44,422 bases of DNA, from NCBI RefSeq assembly GCF_022829515.1, contig NZ_JAKSYL010000026.1, positions 1 to 44,422 of the forward strand. The letters are read 5' to 3'. Below are positions 33,609 through 42,239 of this stretch, in pieces. The notes beneath the pieces were generated by a model. It saw only the letters and a program-made list of their open reading frames with translations. It did no database searches and had not been told where the DNA came from. Origin of the DNA: Methylobacterium sp. J-048. Its GTDB lineage: Bacteria > Pseudomonadota > Alphaproteobacteria > Rhizobiales > Beijerinckiaceae. The position numbers and the translations under genes are program-made. Numbering within the stretch: the first letter of the stretch is position 1; the number at the start of each line of letters is the position of its first letter.

Positions 33609-34310
33609 TCACTCCCACCCAATCGACCTAAATAAGTTGCCGACTTTCTTCCGAACGGTCTCGGCGTCGTAAGGCCTGCTCATATTGTTGGTAGCCCACT
33701 GGGCCATGCGCACGGTGAGCCCGGCTTGTCCGCCCTGGATGTCGCCTTCTTTGATGATCCGGCAGATCTCAATCCAGAACCGATCCGCTTCGGGGTTCGG
33801 CCGATTGCCACCCTTGCCCACCGCCGGCCCGATCTGGGCGATTGGGTTGGGAAGATGGGGATTCGGCAGTGCATTAGCTCCTGGCGCCTGCTTTCCGCTC
33901 AGGACGGCGTCGAGGTCGTCATTGCGTATCAAGACGTGCCCGACGGCCGGCGCTCCACCGACCGTCGCGAACGCCACTGTGCCGCGAAGGACATCGTTGA
34001 GGCGATCTGCGCGGCTGGCCTGCCAAGAGGCGGGGTCGATCGATTGGGGACTGCCAGTCGGCACGCGGAGCAATGACGGCAATGATCCATCCGCTAGAAG
34101 CGGCCTGAGCATCCCGTAGGCCAATCCTGCAAGCGTCCCCTCGCTGGTGGCGAGATGAGCGACGAAGCTGTTAGACCCTGCGCCCTCGATCAGGAAGGCA
34201 CGCTCGCCGGGCTTGGAAGAAGCCCATGCTCCCGAGAACGAGGCTTCAGCTGTACGGGCGAGCGCGGCCCCGAATGAGATCGTGCCAGCCGGGATGAAGG
34301 CGTTCGTCAT
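33609..34310 (-). CDS. Unknown 233-aa protein coupled to island integrase
   Basis: I do not recognise this family. The start ATG (34308-34310) overlaps the integrase stop by 4 bp (ATGA), so the two are made together. The first two thirds are mixed and small-residue rich (GTISFGAALARTAEASFSGA, HLATSEGTLAGLAYGMLRPL). The last 60 residues are charged and look like helices (DRFWIEICRIIKEGDIQGGQ to RKKVGNLFRSIG), possibly DNA-binding. No catalytic motif is seen. Its position between integrase and AlpA suggests a role in maintenance or excision. Confidence 0.7.
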   Translation of the reverse strand: MTNAFIPAGTISFGAALARTAEASFSGAWASSKPGERAFLIEGAGSNSFVAHLATSEGTLAGLAYGMLRPLLADGSLPSLLRVPTGSPQSIDPASWQASRADRLNDVLRGTVAFATVGGAPAVGHVLIRNDDLDAVLSGKQAPGANALPNPHLPNPIAQIGPAVGKGGNRPNPEADRFWIEICRIIKEGDIQGGQAGLTVRMAQWATNNMSRPYDAETVRKKVGNLFRSIGWE

Positions 34311-35479
34311 GCTGCGGTGCTGATCTTGGCAACGTGGTTCGACCATTCGTCGAGTGCTGCTCGCTTCTCGGCGGCATAGGCGTGCCGATTATAAATCCCG
34401 GCTACGCCGGCCCGATGGCCGCTAATGTGGTTTAGAACCGCCTCGACGACGTGAGGCAAGGTGCCGAGCGCTGCCATGCCGGTAGCTGCGGTCCGCCGGA
34501 GATCGTGGAGCCTCCACGGACGCACTTCGTCGCCGTTTGATAATATCCGCGCATCCAGCTCCGACTTCGCTTTCGACCATCCCGAGAAGCCGTTTTCTCG
34601 GGTGCCAAAAATCAGATCTCGGCCGACACGAAGCGGCCCTAGGCGAATCACCTCAAGCGCCACCGGGGAGAGCGCTACATCGTGAGGAAGACGGTTTTTC
34701 GTACGCGCACCGGGCAGGGACCACAGGGCGCCATTGATCTCAGATAATGCCATGCCTCCGACTTCGTCCCGGCGTTGCCCGGTGAGAATGAGCAGCCGGA
34801 CGATTCGACCGTGGTGATCGTCCCCGCATGCACGTAATACCGACCTCAGTTCCGCATCCGTGAGCACGTGGTCTCGCGAGCGCTCGTCTGCGGCCTTGTT
34901 GGTACCGATGGTCGGATTGCTCTCCACCATTCCTTCGCCCATGCCCCACGTGAACATGGCCGACAGGGAAGCCCGCGCCCGGTTCGCGGCGATCTCCCCG
35001 CGGCTGCCGGCAATGTCGCGCAGGGTGGTTGCCACGTCGGCCCGCTTCACCAGATGCACAGGGGAGGGCCGTAGCGGCTCCCAATGCTTCGTCAGGTGCC
35101 GAGTGACCTCCTGATGCGAGCGAGGCTTCAGGCGGCTCTCTGCCGCGCGCAGATAGGCATCGGCGACGCTACCGACCGTGATCGAAGCTCGGGCCTTCGC
35201 CTTCGCCTGTTCCTCCGCCGGGTCACTGCCGGTCGTTGCCTTCGCTAGCGTCGAACGCGCGAGCCTGCGGGCGTCGTCTATCGACATCGCCTCGTAGCGA
35301 CCGAGGCTGAGCCGCTTCGTAGCCCCGCTCGCGTTGCGGTACTGCGCGACGAAGCTTCGAGTTCCCCCGGCATTGATACGCACGCCGAAGCCCGGCTGGG
35401 CGCTGTCCCAGGCGATCACAGAGTCTTTGCCGTGCGGCACCTTAAAGGTTTCCACCACAGCCCGATTGAGGCGAGTCAT
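34307..35479 (-). CDS. P4-type tyrosine integrase of the tRNA-Arg island
   Basis: This 390-aa integrase has the DUF4102 N-terminal domain (AWDSAQPGFGVRINAGGTRS, LSLGRYEAMSIDDARRLA), a core-binding domain (about 100-190) and an intact catalytic domain with R236, H325-x-x-R328, H351/H355 and Y363 (GIYNRH). It starts 132 bp inside attR and points into the island, the standard arrangement for tRNA-specific integrases. It is the likely enzyme for the 47-bp attachment sites. Its promoter lies among the CGTAAGC sites, which suggests self-regulation. Confidence 0.95.
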   Translation of the reverse strand: MTRLNRAVVETFKVPHGKDSVIAWDSAQPGFGVRINAGGTRSFVAQYRNASGATKRLSLGRYEAMSIDDARRLARSTLAKATTGSDPAEEQAKAKARASITVGSVADAYLRAAESRLKPRSHQEVTRHLTKHWEPLRPSPVHLVKRADVATTLRDIAGSRGEIAANRARASLSAMFTWGMGEGMVESNPTIGTNKAADERSRDHVLTDAELRSVLRACGDDHHGRIVRLLILTGQRRDEVGGMALSEINGALWSLPGARTKNRLPHDVALSPVALEVIRLGPLRVGRDLIFGTRENGFSGWSKAKSELDARILSNGDEVRPWRLHDLRRTAATGMAALGTLPHVVEAVLNHISGHRAGVAGIYNRHAYAAEKRAALDEWSNHVAKISTAA

Positions 35480-35488
35480 GAGTCAATC

Positions 35489-35585
35489 CGTAAGCGTTCG
35501 TAAGCAGCTTGTGCCAGCGCATGATAGCCCCTGACAATAAAAATCTGGTGCTCGCCAGTGATTTAGGTGCTTACGATTGCTTACG
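35489..35585. promoter_or_regulatory. Right arm-type integrase sites
   Basis: CGTAAGC occurs at 35489-35495 and 35499-35505. Its inverse GCTTACG occurs at 35569-35575 and 35579-35585. Within each pair the copies are 10 bp apart, one helical turn, and the pairs face each other across 63 bp between the integrase start and attR. This layout is typical of integrase arm or excisionase sites. Confidence 0.6.
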
Positions 35586-35611
35586 ATCGCCCATGATCAC
35601 TGGAATTACAT

Positions 35612-35658
35612 GACTACGAATCTGGGGGTCAGAGGTTCGAATCCTTTCGGGCGCGCCA
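35612..35658 (+). repeat. attR: 47-bp copy of tRNA-Arg 3' end
   Basis: This stretch is identical to 27024-27070. It lacks the 5' half of the tRNA, so it is a displaced fragment and not a functional gene. The stop codon of the decayed serine recombinase (35629-35631, minus strand) lies inside it. Confidence 0.95.
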
Positions 35659-36600
35659 CTTCCGTACAGAACTGCGAACACCGGGCGCGGTTGAGCCGGC
35701 ATCAAGGATGGCCGTTTCCAGGGCTTTTTTCCCGCCAACGATGCGGATGACATCCGCCCCGACCTCGACCCGGTCGACGATCGCCTGAAGCCACGCCTTC
35801 CGGAACGGGATCGCTCCCGTCGTCACGGTCTCGCGCATCAGACGGCCGAATCGTTCGATGAGCTCCGGAGCGATTTCCACCGGCGGACGCGCGTTGAGGT
35901 GGATCCGGTCGAGCGCCGCTTTGGCGCGGTCCCGCTCCCGTTTCAGCGCCGCAAGACGGCCCCTCAGGATGTCGTCGAGATCGGTCATCCCGTCCTCGAT
36001 CATTCGGGACAGGCGCTTCAGCTTCTCCTCCGCCCCGGCGACCTCGCGGCGCAGCGCCGCCACCCGCCCGTCGACCTGGATCGCCTTCTCCGCCCTCACC
36101 GACCACAGCGAGGCGAGCGTCGCCCGCAGCCGGTCGGGCTGCAACAGCTCCGCCACGAGGCGGTCGGTGACCAACGTGTCGAGGGTGTCCATCCGGATCG
36201 ATCGGCCGGTGCAGCCGGTCTTGCCTCGCCGGCCGTGGGTCGAGCCGCTGTCGTAGCGGTGGACCTGGCCGGACTTCGACGTGCCGGTGCGGAGCGTCAT
36301 CGGGCCGTTGCCGGTCGTGCAGGTCGCCAACCCGGTGAGCAGGATCGGGCCAGTCACGACCCGGGCCGGTGTGGTGCGCGGGTTGTGCGCCTTCAGCGTC
36401 GCCTGCACCGCCTCGAACTCGGACAGGGCGATGATCGCCGGCACAGTGATCGGGATCTGCTCCGCCTTCGGTTTCTCCATCAGCGTCCGCGAGCAGCGCC
36501 GGTTGAACACCCACTCGCCGACATACACGCGGTTGGTCAGGATACCGTGGACCGTAGCGATCCCGAATCGGGCCCCGGAGCGCGTGCGGTAACGAACGTA
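35629..36600 (-). pseudogene. Decayed large serine recombinase (C-terminal part)
   Basis: The frame resembles the Recombinase and zinc-ribbon domains plus coiled coil of large serine recombinases (RFGIATVHGILTNRVYVGEW, TVPAIIALSEFEAVQATLKA, GRRGKTGCTGRSIRMDTLDT, LERFGRL region). The N-terminal catalytic resolvase domain with the active serine is missing. Several zinc-ligand cysteines are also replaced (C-T-T-G-N-G and Y-D-S-G-S-T-H where C-x-x-C and Y-Y-x-C are usual). Residue likeness starts near 36600; further upstream is the 3' end of the TetR gene. The protein end is made of the tRNA repeat read backwards (RKWRARKDSNL). It is the relic of an older element. Confidence 0.85.
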
Positions 36601-36706
36601 CTGTCTGGCTCCGACCCTGTGCAGAAGCCGGGAATGGCCGGTTGCAGGCGGCTCGATGGGGTAGGACGGCGATCCGCCGCCTAAAACAAGATAGCGGTCG
36701 CGCTCT

Positions 36707-37387
36707 TCAAGCAGGACTGGGATGGACGCCGGCAAGGAAGAGGGCGACGGCCGCGCGGCGGCGCTTCTCCTGGACCTCCACATCCACCTCGATGCCGTAC
36801 AGCGCCTGTTTCGAACTGCGTCCCATAACGAGGTTCAGGAACAGGTCGGCGGTGATCTCCGGGTCGTCGATCGCGATTTGTCCCTGCTCGGCCATGACCA
36901 CGAGGAGGCGACCGACAGCCCTGACGCCGCGGAGCCAGCCCTCCTCGTACGCGAGCCTGGCGAGGTTGGGGAACTGTATGGCCTGGGCGGCAATGCAGCG
37001 TGTCAGCGCAGCAGCCCCCGGTGCGTGGGACCGGGCGAGGAGGTTACGGCTCAACTCGTCCAGAACCGTTGCGGCGTCCCTCGGGGCGGCGCGAAGCGCC
37101 TGCATCTCGGCCGCCGCAGAGAGGGGAGCGAGCCATTCGCGGATCCGGTCCTGCAGGACCGCTTCGAACAGGGCACGCTTGTCATGATAGCGGGAATAAA
37201 GAGTCGGCTTGCTGACGCCGGCGGCTTCCGCCACCGCGTCGATAGAGGTGCCGTCGAAGCCGCGCTCGATGAACAGCCGGGTGGCGACCTCCACGATGCG
37301 TGCCTCGCGCCGAGCGGCCTCCTCGCGCGTCGGTCGACCGCCTGTACCACGCTTCGCCGTCGACTCGGGCTCGGCGGTCGCTGCCAT
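36707..37387 (-). CDS. TetR-family repressor of efflux operon
   Basis: This 226-aa regulator has the TetR N-terminal helix-turn-helix IDAVAEAAGVSKPTLYSRYH (about residues 49-68) and a divergent C-terminal ligand domain of AcrR/AefR style. The ATG at 37387 is preceded by AAGGAG with good spacing; an upstream GTG at 37405 is less likely. It is divergent from the HlyD/MFS pair and probably represses both through the operator at 37425-37442. It ends next to the relic recombinase. Confidence 0.93.
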   Translation of the reverse strand: MAATAEPESTAKRGTGGRPTREEAARREARIVEVATRLFIERGFDGTSIDAVAEAAGVSKPTLYSRYHDKRALFEAVLQDRIREWLAPLSAAAEMQALRAAPRDAATVLDELSRNLLARSHAPGAAALTRCIAAQAIQFPNLARLAYEEGWLRGVRAVGRLLVVMAEQGQIAIDDPEITADLFLNLVMGRSSKQALYGIEVDVEVQEKRRRAAVALFLAGVHPSPA

Positions 37388-37424
37388 CGTCTTGCTCCTT
37401 GTCACGCCTCATGCCGTCATATAT

Positions 37425-37442
37425 CGATACCTTACCGTATCG
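37425..37442. promoter_or_regulatory. TetR operator-like inverted repeat
   Basis: CGATAC (37425-37430) and GTATCG (37437-37442) are exact inverted halves around CTTACC, in the 75-bp divergent region between the TetR gene and the efflux genes. It overlaps where both promoters must lie, as usual for TetR self-control. Confidence 0.6.
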
Positions 37443-37462
37443 TATTGATGTTGGCCACCATC

Positions 37463-38680
37463 ATGGACGCTCGACCCAGCGACCTTCCCCAGCCCGGAAC
37501 CTCGACCGCTACCACAATCGCCGCTGGCGGTCCCGCGCCGGCCTCCCCGGGGATCCGGACCGCCGTGCCGGCGCCCAAGCGTCGAAAGGCGCGCGTGATC
37601 GTCCCGGTCCTACTCCTGGCCGCCCTGGGTGGGGGCGGGACCTACGGCTGGCACTGGTGGACCGTCGGCCGTTTCCTGGAGACCACCGAGGACGCCTACC
37701 TACAGGCCGACAAGGTGACGGTCGCACCGCGCATCGCCGGCCACGTCGCCGAAGTGCTGGTCGGTGACAACCAGCCCGTGAAGGCCGGCGACGTGATCGC
37801 GCGCCTCGACGACCGCGAGTACCGGGTGATGCTCAAGCAGGCCGAGGCCGAGGTCGGGAAGAACCGTGCCCAGCTGCTGGGGACCGCCGCCGCCATCCTG
37901 CAGCAGCAGGCGCAGGTCGCCTCGGCCCAGGCGGAGGTCGAGAACACCGATGCGGCGCTCGACTTCGCCGGCAAGGAATATACCCGCTACCAGAACCTGC
38001 TGCAGACCGGCTCGGGCACGGCACAGCGCCAGCAGCAGGCGGACTCCGACCTGCGCCAGAAGCGGGCGGCGCACGACAAGTCCGTCGCCTCCCTTGAGGC
38101 GGCCAGGAAGCAGGTCGACAGCCTGAGGGCACTGGAGGGCAGTGCCCGCGCGAGCCTCGAGGCCGCGCAGGCAAAAGTGGAGCAGGCCCAGCTCAACCTC
38201 AGCTACACAACCATCGTCGCACCCATCGACGGCACGGTCGGCGACCGCTCGCTGCGCGTCGGCCAGTTCGTATCGGCCGGTACCGGCCTGCTCACCGTGG
38301 TGCCGATGGGTCGCGACATCTACCTCGTTGCGAATTTCAAGGAGACCCAGACCGGGCAGATGGTGGAGGGCCAGCGCGCGACCTTCACCGTCGACGCGCT
38401 GGGCGACCACGAGTTCGAGGGGCGGATCGAGAGTTTCTCACCCGGCACCGGCGCGCAGTTCGCCCTGCTGCCGCCCGAGAACGCCACCGGCAACTTCACC
38501 AAGGTCGTGCAGCGCGTGCCCGTGCGGGTCGCCCTCGACGGGGCCGATCCGATGCTCGGCCGCCTGCGCCCGGGTCTTTCGGTCGAAGCCACCGTTCATA
38601 TCCATGACGCCGTCGAGCCGGTGAAGCCCCGCAGTCATCGACCCGCCCATGCCCTCGTCAGCGAGGCTCTCCCCCGATGA
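37463..38680 (+). CDS. HlyD/EmrA-like membrane fusion protein
   Basis: This 405-aa protein has a cytoplasmic N-terminal tail of about 45 residues, one membrane helix (VIVPVLLLAALGGGGTYGW), a biotinyl-lipoyl half motif (VAPRIAGHVAEVLVGDNQPV), a long coiled-coil hairpin (about residues 125-250, rich in A, Q, E), and the second lipoyl half (TIVAPIDGTVGDRSLRVGQF). It links the inner-membrane pump to the outer membrane. The ATG at 37463 is preferred because an in-frame ATG at 37448 lies where transcription probably begins. It overlaps the MFS gene by 4 bp. Confidence 0.9.
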   Translation: MDARPSDLPQPGTSTATTIAAGGPAPASPGIRTAVPAPKRRKARVIVPVLLLAALGGGGTYGWHWWTVGRFLETTEDAYLQADKVTVAPRIAGHVAEVLVGDNQPVKAGDVIARLDDREYRVMLKQAEAEVGKNRAQLLGTAAAILQQQAQVASAQAEVENTDAALDFAGKEYTRYQNLLQTGSGTAQRQQQADSDLRQKRAAHDKSVASLEAARKQVDSLRALEGSARASLEAAQAKVEQAQLNLSYTTIVAPIDGTVGDRSLRVGQFVSAGTGLLTVVPMGRDIYLVANFKETQTGQMVEGQRATFTVDALGDHEFEGRIESFSPGTGAQFALLPPENATGNFTKVVQRVPVRVALDGADPMLGRLRPGLSVEATVHIHDAVEPVKPRSHRPAHALVSEALPR

Positions 38681-40254
38681 GCGTCGTGCCGGCCGCGGGC
38701 ACGCCCGAGGTCAAGGCGAGCGCACGCGACTGGCTCGCGGTGTTTGGCGCGATCCTCGGCGCGTTCACCGCCATCCTCGACATTCAGATCACCAACGCAT
38801 CGCTCGCCGACATTCAGGGGGCGCTGGGCGCCTCGACCGAGGAAGGCAGCTGGATCTCGACCGCCTACCTGATGGCCGAGATCATCGTGATCCCGCTCAC
38901 CGGCTGGCTCTCGTCGGTGATCGGCCTGCGCCGCTACCTGTCCGTGAACACGATGCTGTTCACCGCCTTCTCGCTCGCCTGCGCGCTCTCGACCTCGCTC
39001 TCGCAGATGATCCTGTTTCGCGCCGGCCAGGGCTTCACCGGCGGCGTGCTGATCCCGACCGCCATCGTCATCGTGCGCACCCGCCTGTCGAAGAGCCAGC
39101 AGCCGATCGGCATCGCGTTGTTCGGGCTAACCGCGACCTTCGCGCCAGCTATCGGCCCGACGGTGGGCGGCTGGCTCACCGACAACCTGTCCTGGCACTA
39201 CATTTTCTACCTGAACCTGATCTTCGGTCCGCTCGCCGCCGGGATCCAGCTCGGGGCCTTCGACAACGTCCCGGCACGCTGGGCTGAGCTCCTGAAGGGC
39301 GACTGGATCGGCATCGGCCTGATGGCCACCGGCCTGCCGGCCCTGACCTACGTGCTGGAGGAGGGTCAGCGGAAGGACTGGTTCGGGTCCCCCGTCATCG
39401 TCCAGGTCAGCCTCCTGGCCGCCGCCGGCATCACCGGCTTCATCGTGCGAGAGCTGATGGCCGAGCGCCCATTCATCAACCTGCGAGTGCTGGCAAACCG
39501 CTCGGTCGGCGGGGCCTGTGTGCTGATGACGGTGCTTGGCGCGGTCTCGTTTGGATCGATCTACATCATCCCAGTCTACTGCGCGCAGATCCAGGGCTAC
39601 AACGCCCAGCAGATCGGCTACGTGGTGATGTGGTCGGGCCTGCCGCAGCTCGTCCTGTTCCCGATGATGCCCCTGCTGATGCGGACCCTCGACGCGAGGC
39701 TGCTCGTCGTCGCGGGCACGCTATTCTTCATCGCGAGTTGCTGGATCAACGTCGGCTTGACCCACGACGTTGGGGCAGATCAGCTGATCCTGCCGCAGCT
39801 CCTGCGCGCCATCGGCCAGCCGCTGTTCACGATCCCGCTCTCGCAGCTCTCCACCGTCGGCCTGAGCCCACGCGACACCGCCGACGCTTCGGCCCTGTCG
39901 AACATGATGCGCAACCTCGGCGGCTCGATTGGCATCGCGATGCTGTCGACGATGATCGACCGGCGCGAGCACATGCACTTCTCGGTGCTGGCCGAGGCGA
40001 TCACCGTGAACGCCACGCGCACCCAGGATCGGATTGCCGCCCTGGCTGCCGGCCTGCACGGGCACATCGCCGACCAGGCCGCCGCTAAGGGAGCCGCCCT
40101 CGGCATGCTGGCGGCCCAGGTCCGCCGCGAGGCCTACGTCATGGCCTATGCCGATGGCTTCTACCTCGTCGGCGTCAGCCTCGTGCTGAGCCTCGCCGTG
40201 GTCGCCATCCTGAAGAAGCCGCCGCGGACGGCGGGCCCCATCGAGGCCCACTGA
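38677..40254 (+). CDS. DHA2-family MFS drug efflux permease (EmrB/QacA-like)
   Basis: This 525-aa protein has 14 predicted membrane helices. Characteristic motifs are ILDIQITNASLADIQGALG (helix 1, DHA2 motif D1 type), GWLSSVIGLRRYLSVNT (motif A) and FAPAIGPTVGGWLTDNLSW (motif C). It exports drugs or toxic compounds by proton exchange with the fusion protein upstream (ATGA overlap). A hairpin 17 bp after the stop probably ends the transcript. Confidence 0.93.
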   Translation: MSVVPAAGTPEVKASARDWLAVFGAILGAFTAILDIQITNASLADIQGALGASTEEGSWISTAYLMAEIIVIPLTGWLSSVIGLRRYLSVNTMLFTAFSLACALSTSLSQMILFRAGQGFTGGVLIPTAIVIVRTRLSKSQQPIGIALFGLTATFAPAIGPTVGGWLTDNLSWHYIFYLNLIFGPLAAGIQLGAFDNVPARWAELLKGDWIGIGLMATGLPALTYVLEEGQRKDWFGSPVIVQVSLLAAAGITGFIVRELMAERPFINLRVLANRSVGGACVLMTVLGAVSFGSIYIIPVYCAQIQGYNAQQIGYVVMWSGLPQLVLFPMMPLLMRTLDARLLVVAGTLFFIASCWINVGLTHDVGADQLILPQLLRAIGQPLFTIPLSQLSTVGLSPRDTADASALSNMMRNLGGSIGIAMLSTMIDRREHMHFSVLAEAITVNATRTQDRIAALAAGLHGHIADQAAAKGAALGMLAAQVRREAYVMAYADGFYLVGVSLVLSLAVVAILKKPPRTAGPIEAH

Positions 40255-40271
40255 CCCCACGGCTCAAATGG

Positions 40272-40304
40272 ATCATGCGGTCCGATCGTCGTCGACCGCA
40301 TGAT
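40272..40304 (+). terminator. 11-bp perfect stem hairpin after MFS gene
   Basis: ATCATGCGGTC (40272-40282) pairs exactly with GACCGCATGAT (40294-40304) around an 11-nt loop, 17 bp after the permease stop. It lacks a T run, but position and stem quality support a transcription end. Confidence 0.55.
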
Positions 40305-40873
40305 GGACGGCCGGTCTACGCATCATCCCCCTCTCGCGTAGGCCGGCCGGCACCTTCTGTACGGGTCATTGAAGTCCGCCTCCGACTCCGAGCCGAAGCT
40401 GCCGGACTGACGACGAGCGGCCGCTTTGGGGAAGCGCCAACGGCGGTTCGGGCGTCTGACATGGGTTGGGTGCGGAATGTCCGCTTCCGGGCGGACCGCC
40501 GAGTTCCGCTCTTGGCGCAAAGGTGAACGACCGGTTTTGCGCGCATTGACTATTCGGCATGGCGTGGTCTGGCCGCAAGCTGCCGGTCCGGTTTGGAGGT
40601 GCTGGAGCGGCAACGTGGACATTCGACTACGGACCCAGCGCAGTCCCACAGGCCGGCGCAAGCGCCACCCCAAGGCAAGCTTGGCGTACCTCGACCATCT
40701 CTACCGATCGCCAGGGCGTCCCCTCTGTCCTATTCCGGACAAACGCATGCATGCAATCACTGGTGGTGCAATCGGCCGAATTTAGAAAATGCGGCAGCAT
40801 GCATCGATGCCACCGCACAGCAGATCGTTGGAATGCGGACGGCTGAAAGCCCAGATTTCACCGCAACCTAAAA
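40305..40873. other. Intergenic region without a supported gene
   Basis: About 570 bp with no frame that shows family likeness, coding-type bias or a ribosome site. 40430-40530 holds partly repeated GC-rich segments (GCGGAATGTCCGC type) that may be a decayed or dispersed sequence. Confidence 0.45.
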
Positions 40874-40891
40874 TTGCATAACTCGATGCAA
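40874..40891. promoter_or_regulatory. Inverted repeat before the stressosome-like operon
   Basis: TTGCAT (40874-40879) and ATGCAA (40886-40891) are exact inverted halves separated by 6 nt, 66 bp before the rsbR-like start in an AT-richer stretch. It is a possible regulator site. Confidence 0.4.
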
Positions 40892-40957
40892 TAATGCCGC
40901 CTATCGAAAGGCCGAATGTCAATGTAGACGCTGTATGATAATGACGAGGAAGACCTG

Positions 40958-41833
40958 ATGACCGGTGATGGCGCCGAAGTTCTCAAGAGGACGCTCACGG
41001 ACTACGAGGCCGCCATTCTCGACGCCTGGAATGCGTCCCTCCGCGAGGGGACCTCTCTGCAGAGCGGTCGCATCCGCGAAGCCGAGCTCAGGACTCAGGC
41101 GCAGGCCGTGTTTGGTCAGCTTCGGGAGGCACTTACTCCAGGCGGGATCGACGCAGACGCGGAAGCCTTCGCCGCGTTGCGCGAGACCCTCGCCGACATC
41201 TCGCGCTCGCGGGCGATCCAGGGGTTCACGCCGACCGACACCGCCAACTTCGTGTTCTCGCTCAAAGAACCGGTCTTCGCGGCGCTCAAGAATGCCCATG
41301 GGGCGGACGCGGCGGAACTGGCGGCGGGGATGTCGGCCGCGAGCAAGGTGCTGGATCGTCTCGGCCTTCAGACCATGGAGGTCTTCCTCGCGAGCCGCGA
41401 GGAGATCATCGGGCGTCAGGGACAGGAGATCGCCGAACTCTCCACGCCGGTGGTCCGGCTCTGGAACGGCATTCTGGCCCTGCCGCTCATCGGCACCCTC
41501 GACAGCGCCCGAACCGGCGTCGTGATGGAGAACCTGCTTCAAGCGATCGTCGACGAGGAGGCCGAGATCGCCATCATCGACATCACCGGCGTGCCGACCG
41601 TCGATACCCTCGTGGCCCAGCACCTGCTCAAGACGGTCGCGGCCGCGCGCCTCATGGGCGCCGACTGCATCGTCTCCGGCATACGGCCGCAGATCGCGCA
41701 GACCATGGTCCACCTCGGCGTCGAGCTGAATGTCGTCTCGAAGGCGACCTTGGCCGACGCGTTCGCGGTCGCCCTCAGGCGGACCGGGCGCAAAGTGGTG
41801 CGCCAGCAGGCGGCGGCCGAGGAGAGCCGCTGA
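40958..41833 (+). CDS. rsbR: RsbR-like stressosome protein with STAS domain
   Basis: This 291-aa protein has an N-terminal helical sensor-type domain (about 1-150, RsbRD/globin-like; DYEAAILDAWNASLREG) and a C-terminal STAS domain (about 163-280). The STAS part has DITGVPTVDTLVAQHLL, the loop that holds the phosphorylated threonines in RsbR proteins, and SGIRPQIAQTMVHLGV. RsbR and RsbS form large stress-sensing complexes that release RsbT. The ATG follows GAGGAAG. It opens a five-gene operon. Confidence 0.92.
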   Translation: MTGDGAEVLKRTLTDYEAAILDAWNASLREGTSLQSGRIREAELRTQAQAVFGQLREALTPGGIDADAEAFAALRETLADISRSRAIQGFTPTDTANFVFSLKEPVFAALKNAHGADAAELAAGMSAASKVLDRLGLQTMEVFLASREEIIGRQGQEIAELSTPVVRLWNGILALPLIGTLDSARTGVVMENLLQAIVDEEAEIAIIDITGVPTVDTLVAQHLLKTVAAARLMGADCIVSGIRPQIAQTMVHLGVELNVVSKATLADAFAVALRRTGRKVVRQQAAAEESR

Positions 41834-41837
41834 GACC

Positions 41838-42239
41838 ATGGACCGCATCCCGATCCTCAAACTCGGCGGCGTGCTGATCGTCACCATCCAGGTCGACATG
41901 CACGACCGCCTCGCTTTGGCCTTGGAAGAGGATCTGACGGCGATGATCGTGCGCACCAGCGCACGCGGCGTCCTGATCGAGATCTCCGCCCTGGAAATCG
42001 TCGATTCCTTTATCGGTCGCATGCTGGTGAGCATCGCAGCCGTCTCGCGCGTCCTCGACGCGGAGACGGTCGTGGCGGGGATGCGCCCTGCGGTTGCCAT
42101 CACGCTGGTGGAGCTCGGCCTGGAGCTCACCGGCATCAGGACCGTGCTCAACGTCGAGCGCGGCATGGCCCTGCTGCGGGCGCAGCTGACCGAGGATGGC
42201 GAGGGACGCGGGAGCGACCGTGACGGTCTCGAAGACTGA
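41838..42239 (+). CDS. rsbS: RsbS-like STAS antagonist
   Basis: This 133-aa single STAS-domain protein has IEISALEIVDSFIGRML with the conserved phosphorylation serine at residue 57 (RsbS S59 equivalent), and AGMRPAVAITLVELGLEL. It holds RsbT until the kinase phosphorylates it. It starts 4 bp after rsbR and overlaps rsbT. It is about ten residues longer at the C-terminus than the typical form. Confidence 0.92.
   Translation: MDRIPILKLGGVLIVTIQVDMHDRLALALEEDLTAMIVRTSARGVLIEISALEIVDSFIGRMLVSIAAVSRVLDAETVVAGMRPAVAITLVELGLELTGIRTVLNVERGMALLRAQLTEDGEGRGSDRDGLED

Larger units (their letters stand above)
27024..35658. mobile_element. tRNA-Arg-integrated genomic island (about 8.6 kb)
   Basis: The island is bounded by an exact 47-bp direct repeat: the 3' end of tRNA-Arg (27024-27070) and a displaced copy (35612-35658). 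It holds a P4-type tyrosine integrase beside the right end, a coupled unknown gene, an AlpA-like protein, a second integrase with an HTH protein, and the three-gene PIN/AAA cargo. The cargo (27600-31350) is clearly poorer in G+C than the chromosome, which supports horizontal arrival. No replication or conjugation genes are present, so it would need help to move between cells. Confidence 0.92.

Noticed and set aside
27024..35658. A CRISPR array or retron as the island cargo
   Set aside because: I found no regularly spaced repeats and no reverse transcriptase or cas gene in the island.
35612..35658. A second tRNA-Arg gene
   Set aside because: Only the 3' 47 bp are present; the 5' acceptor half and D-arm are missing, so it is an attachment-site fragment.
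36281..37215. Plus-strand frames opposite the relic recombinase and the TetR gene
   Set aside because: They mirror the minus-strand coding sequence and show no domain of their own.
40316..40871. Small frames upstream of rsbR on both strands
   Set aside because: No recognisable protein, no ribosome site, and composition like non-coding sequence.
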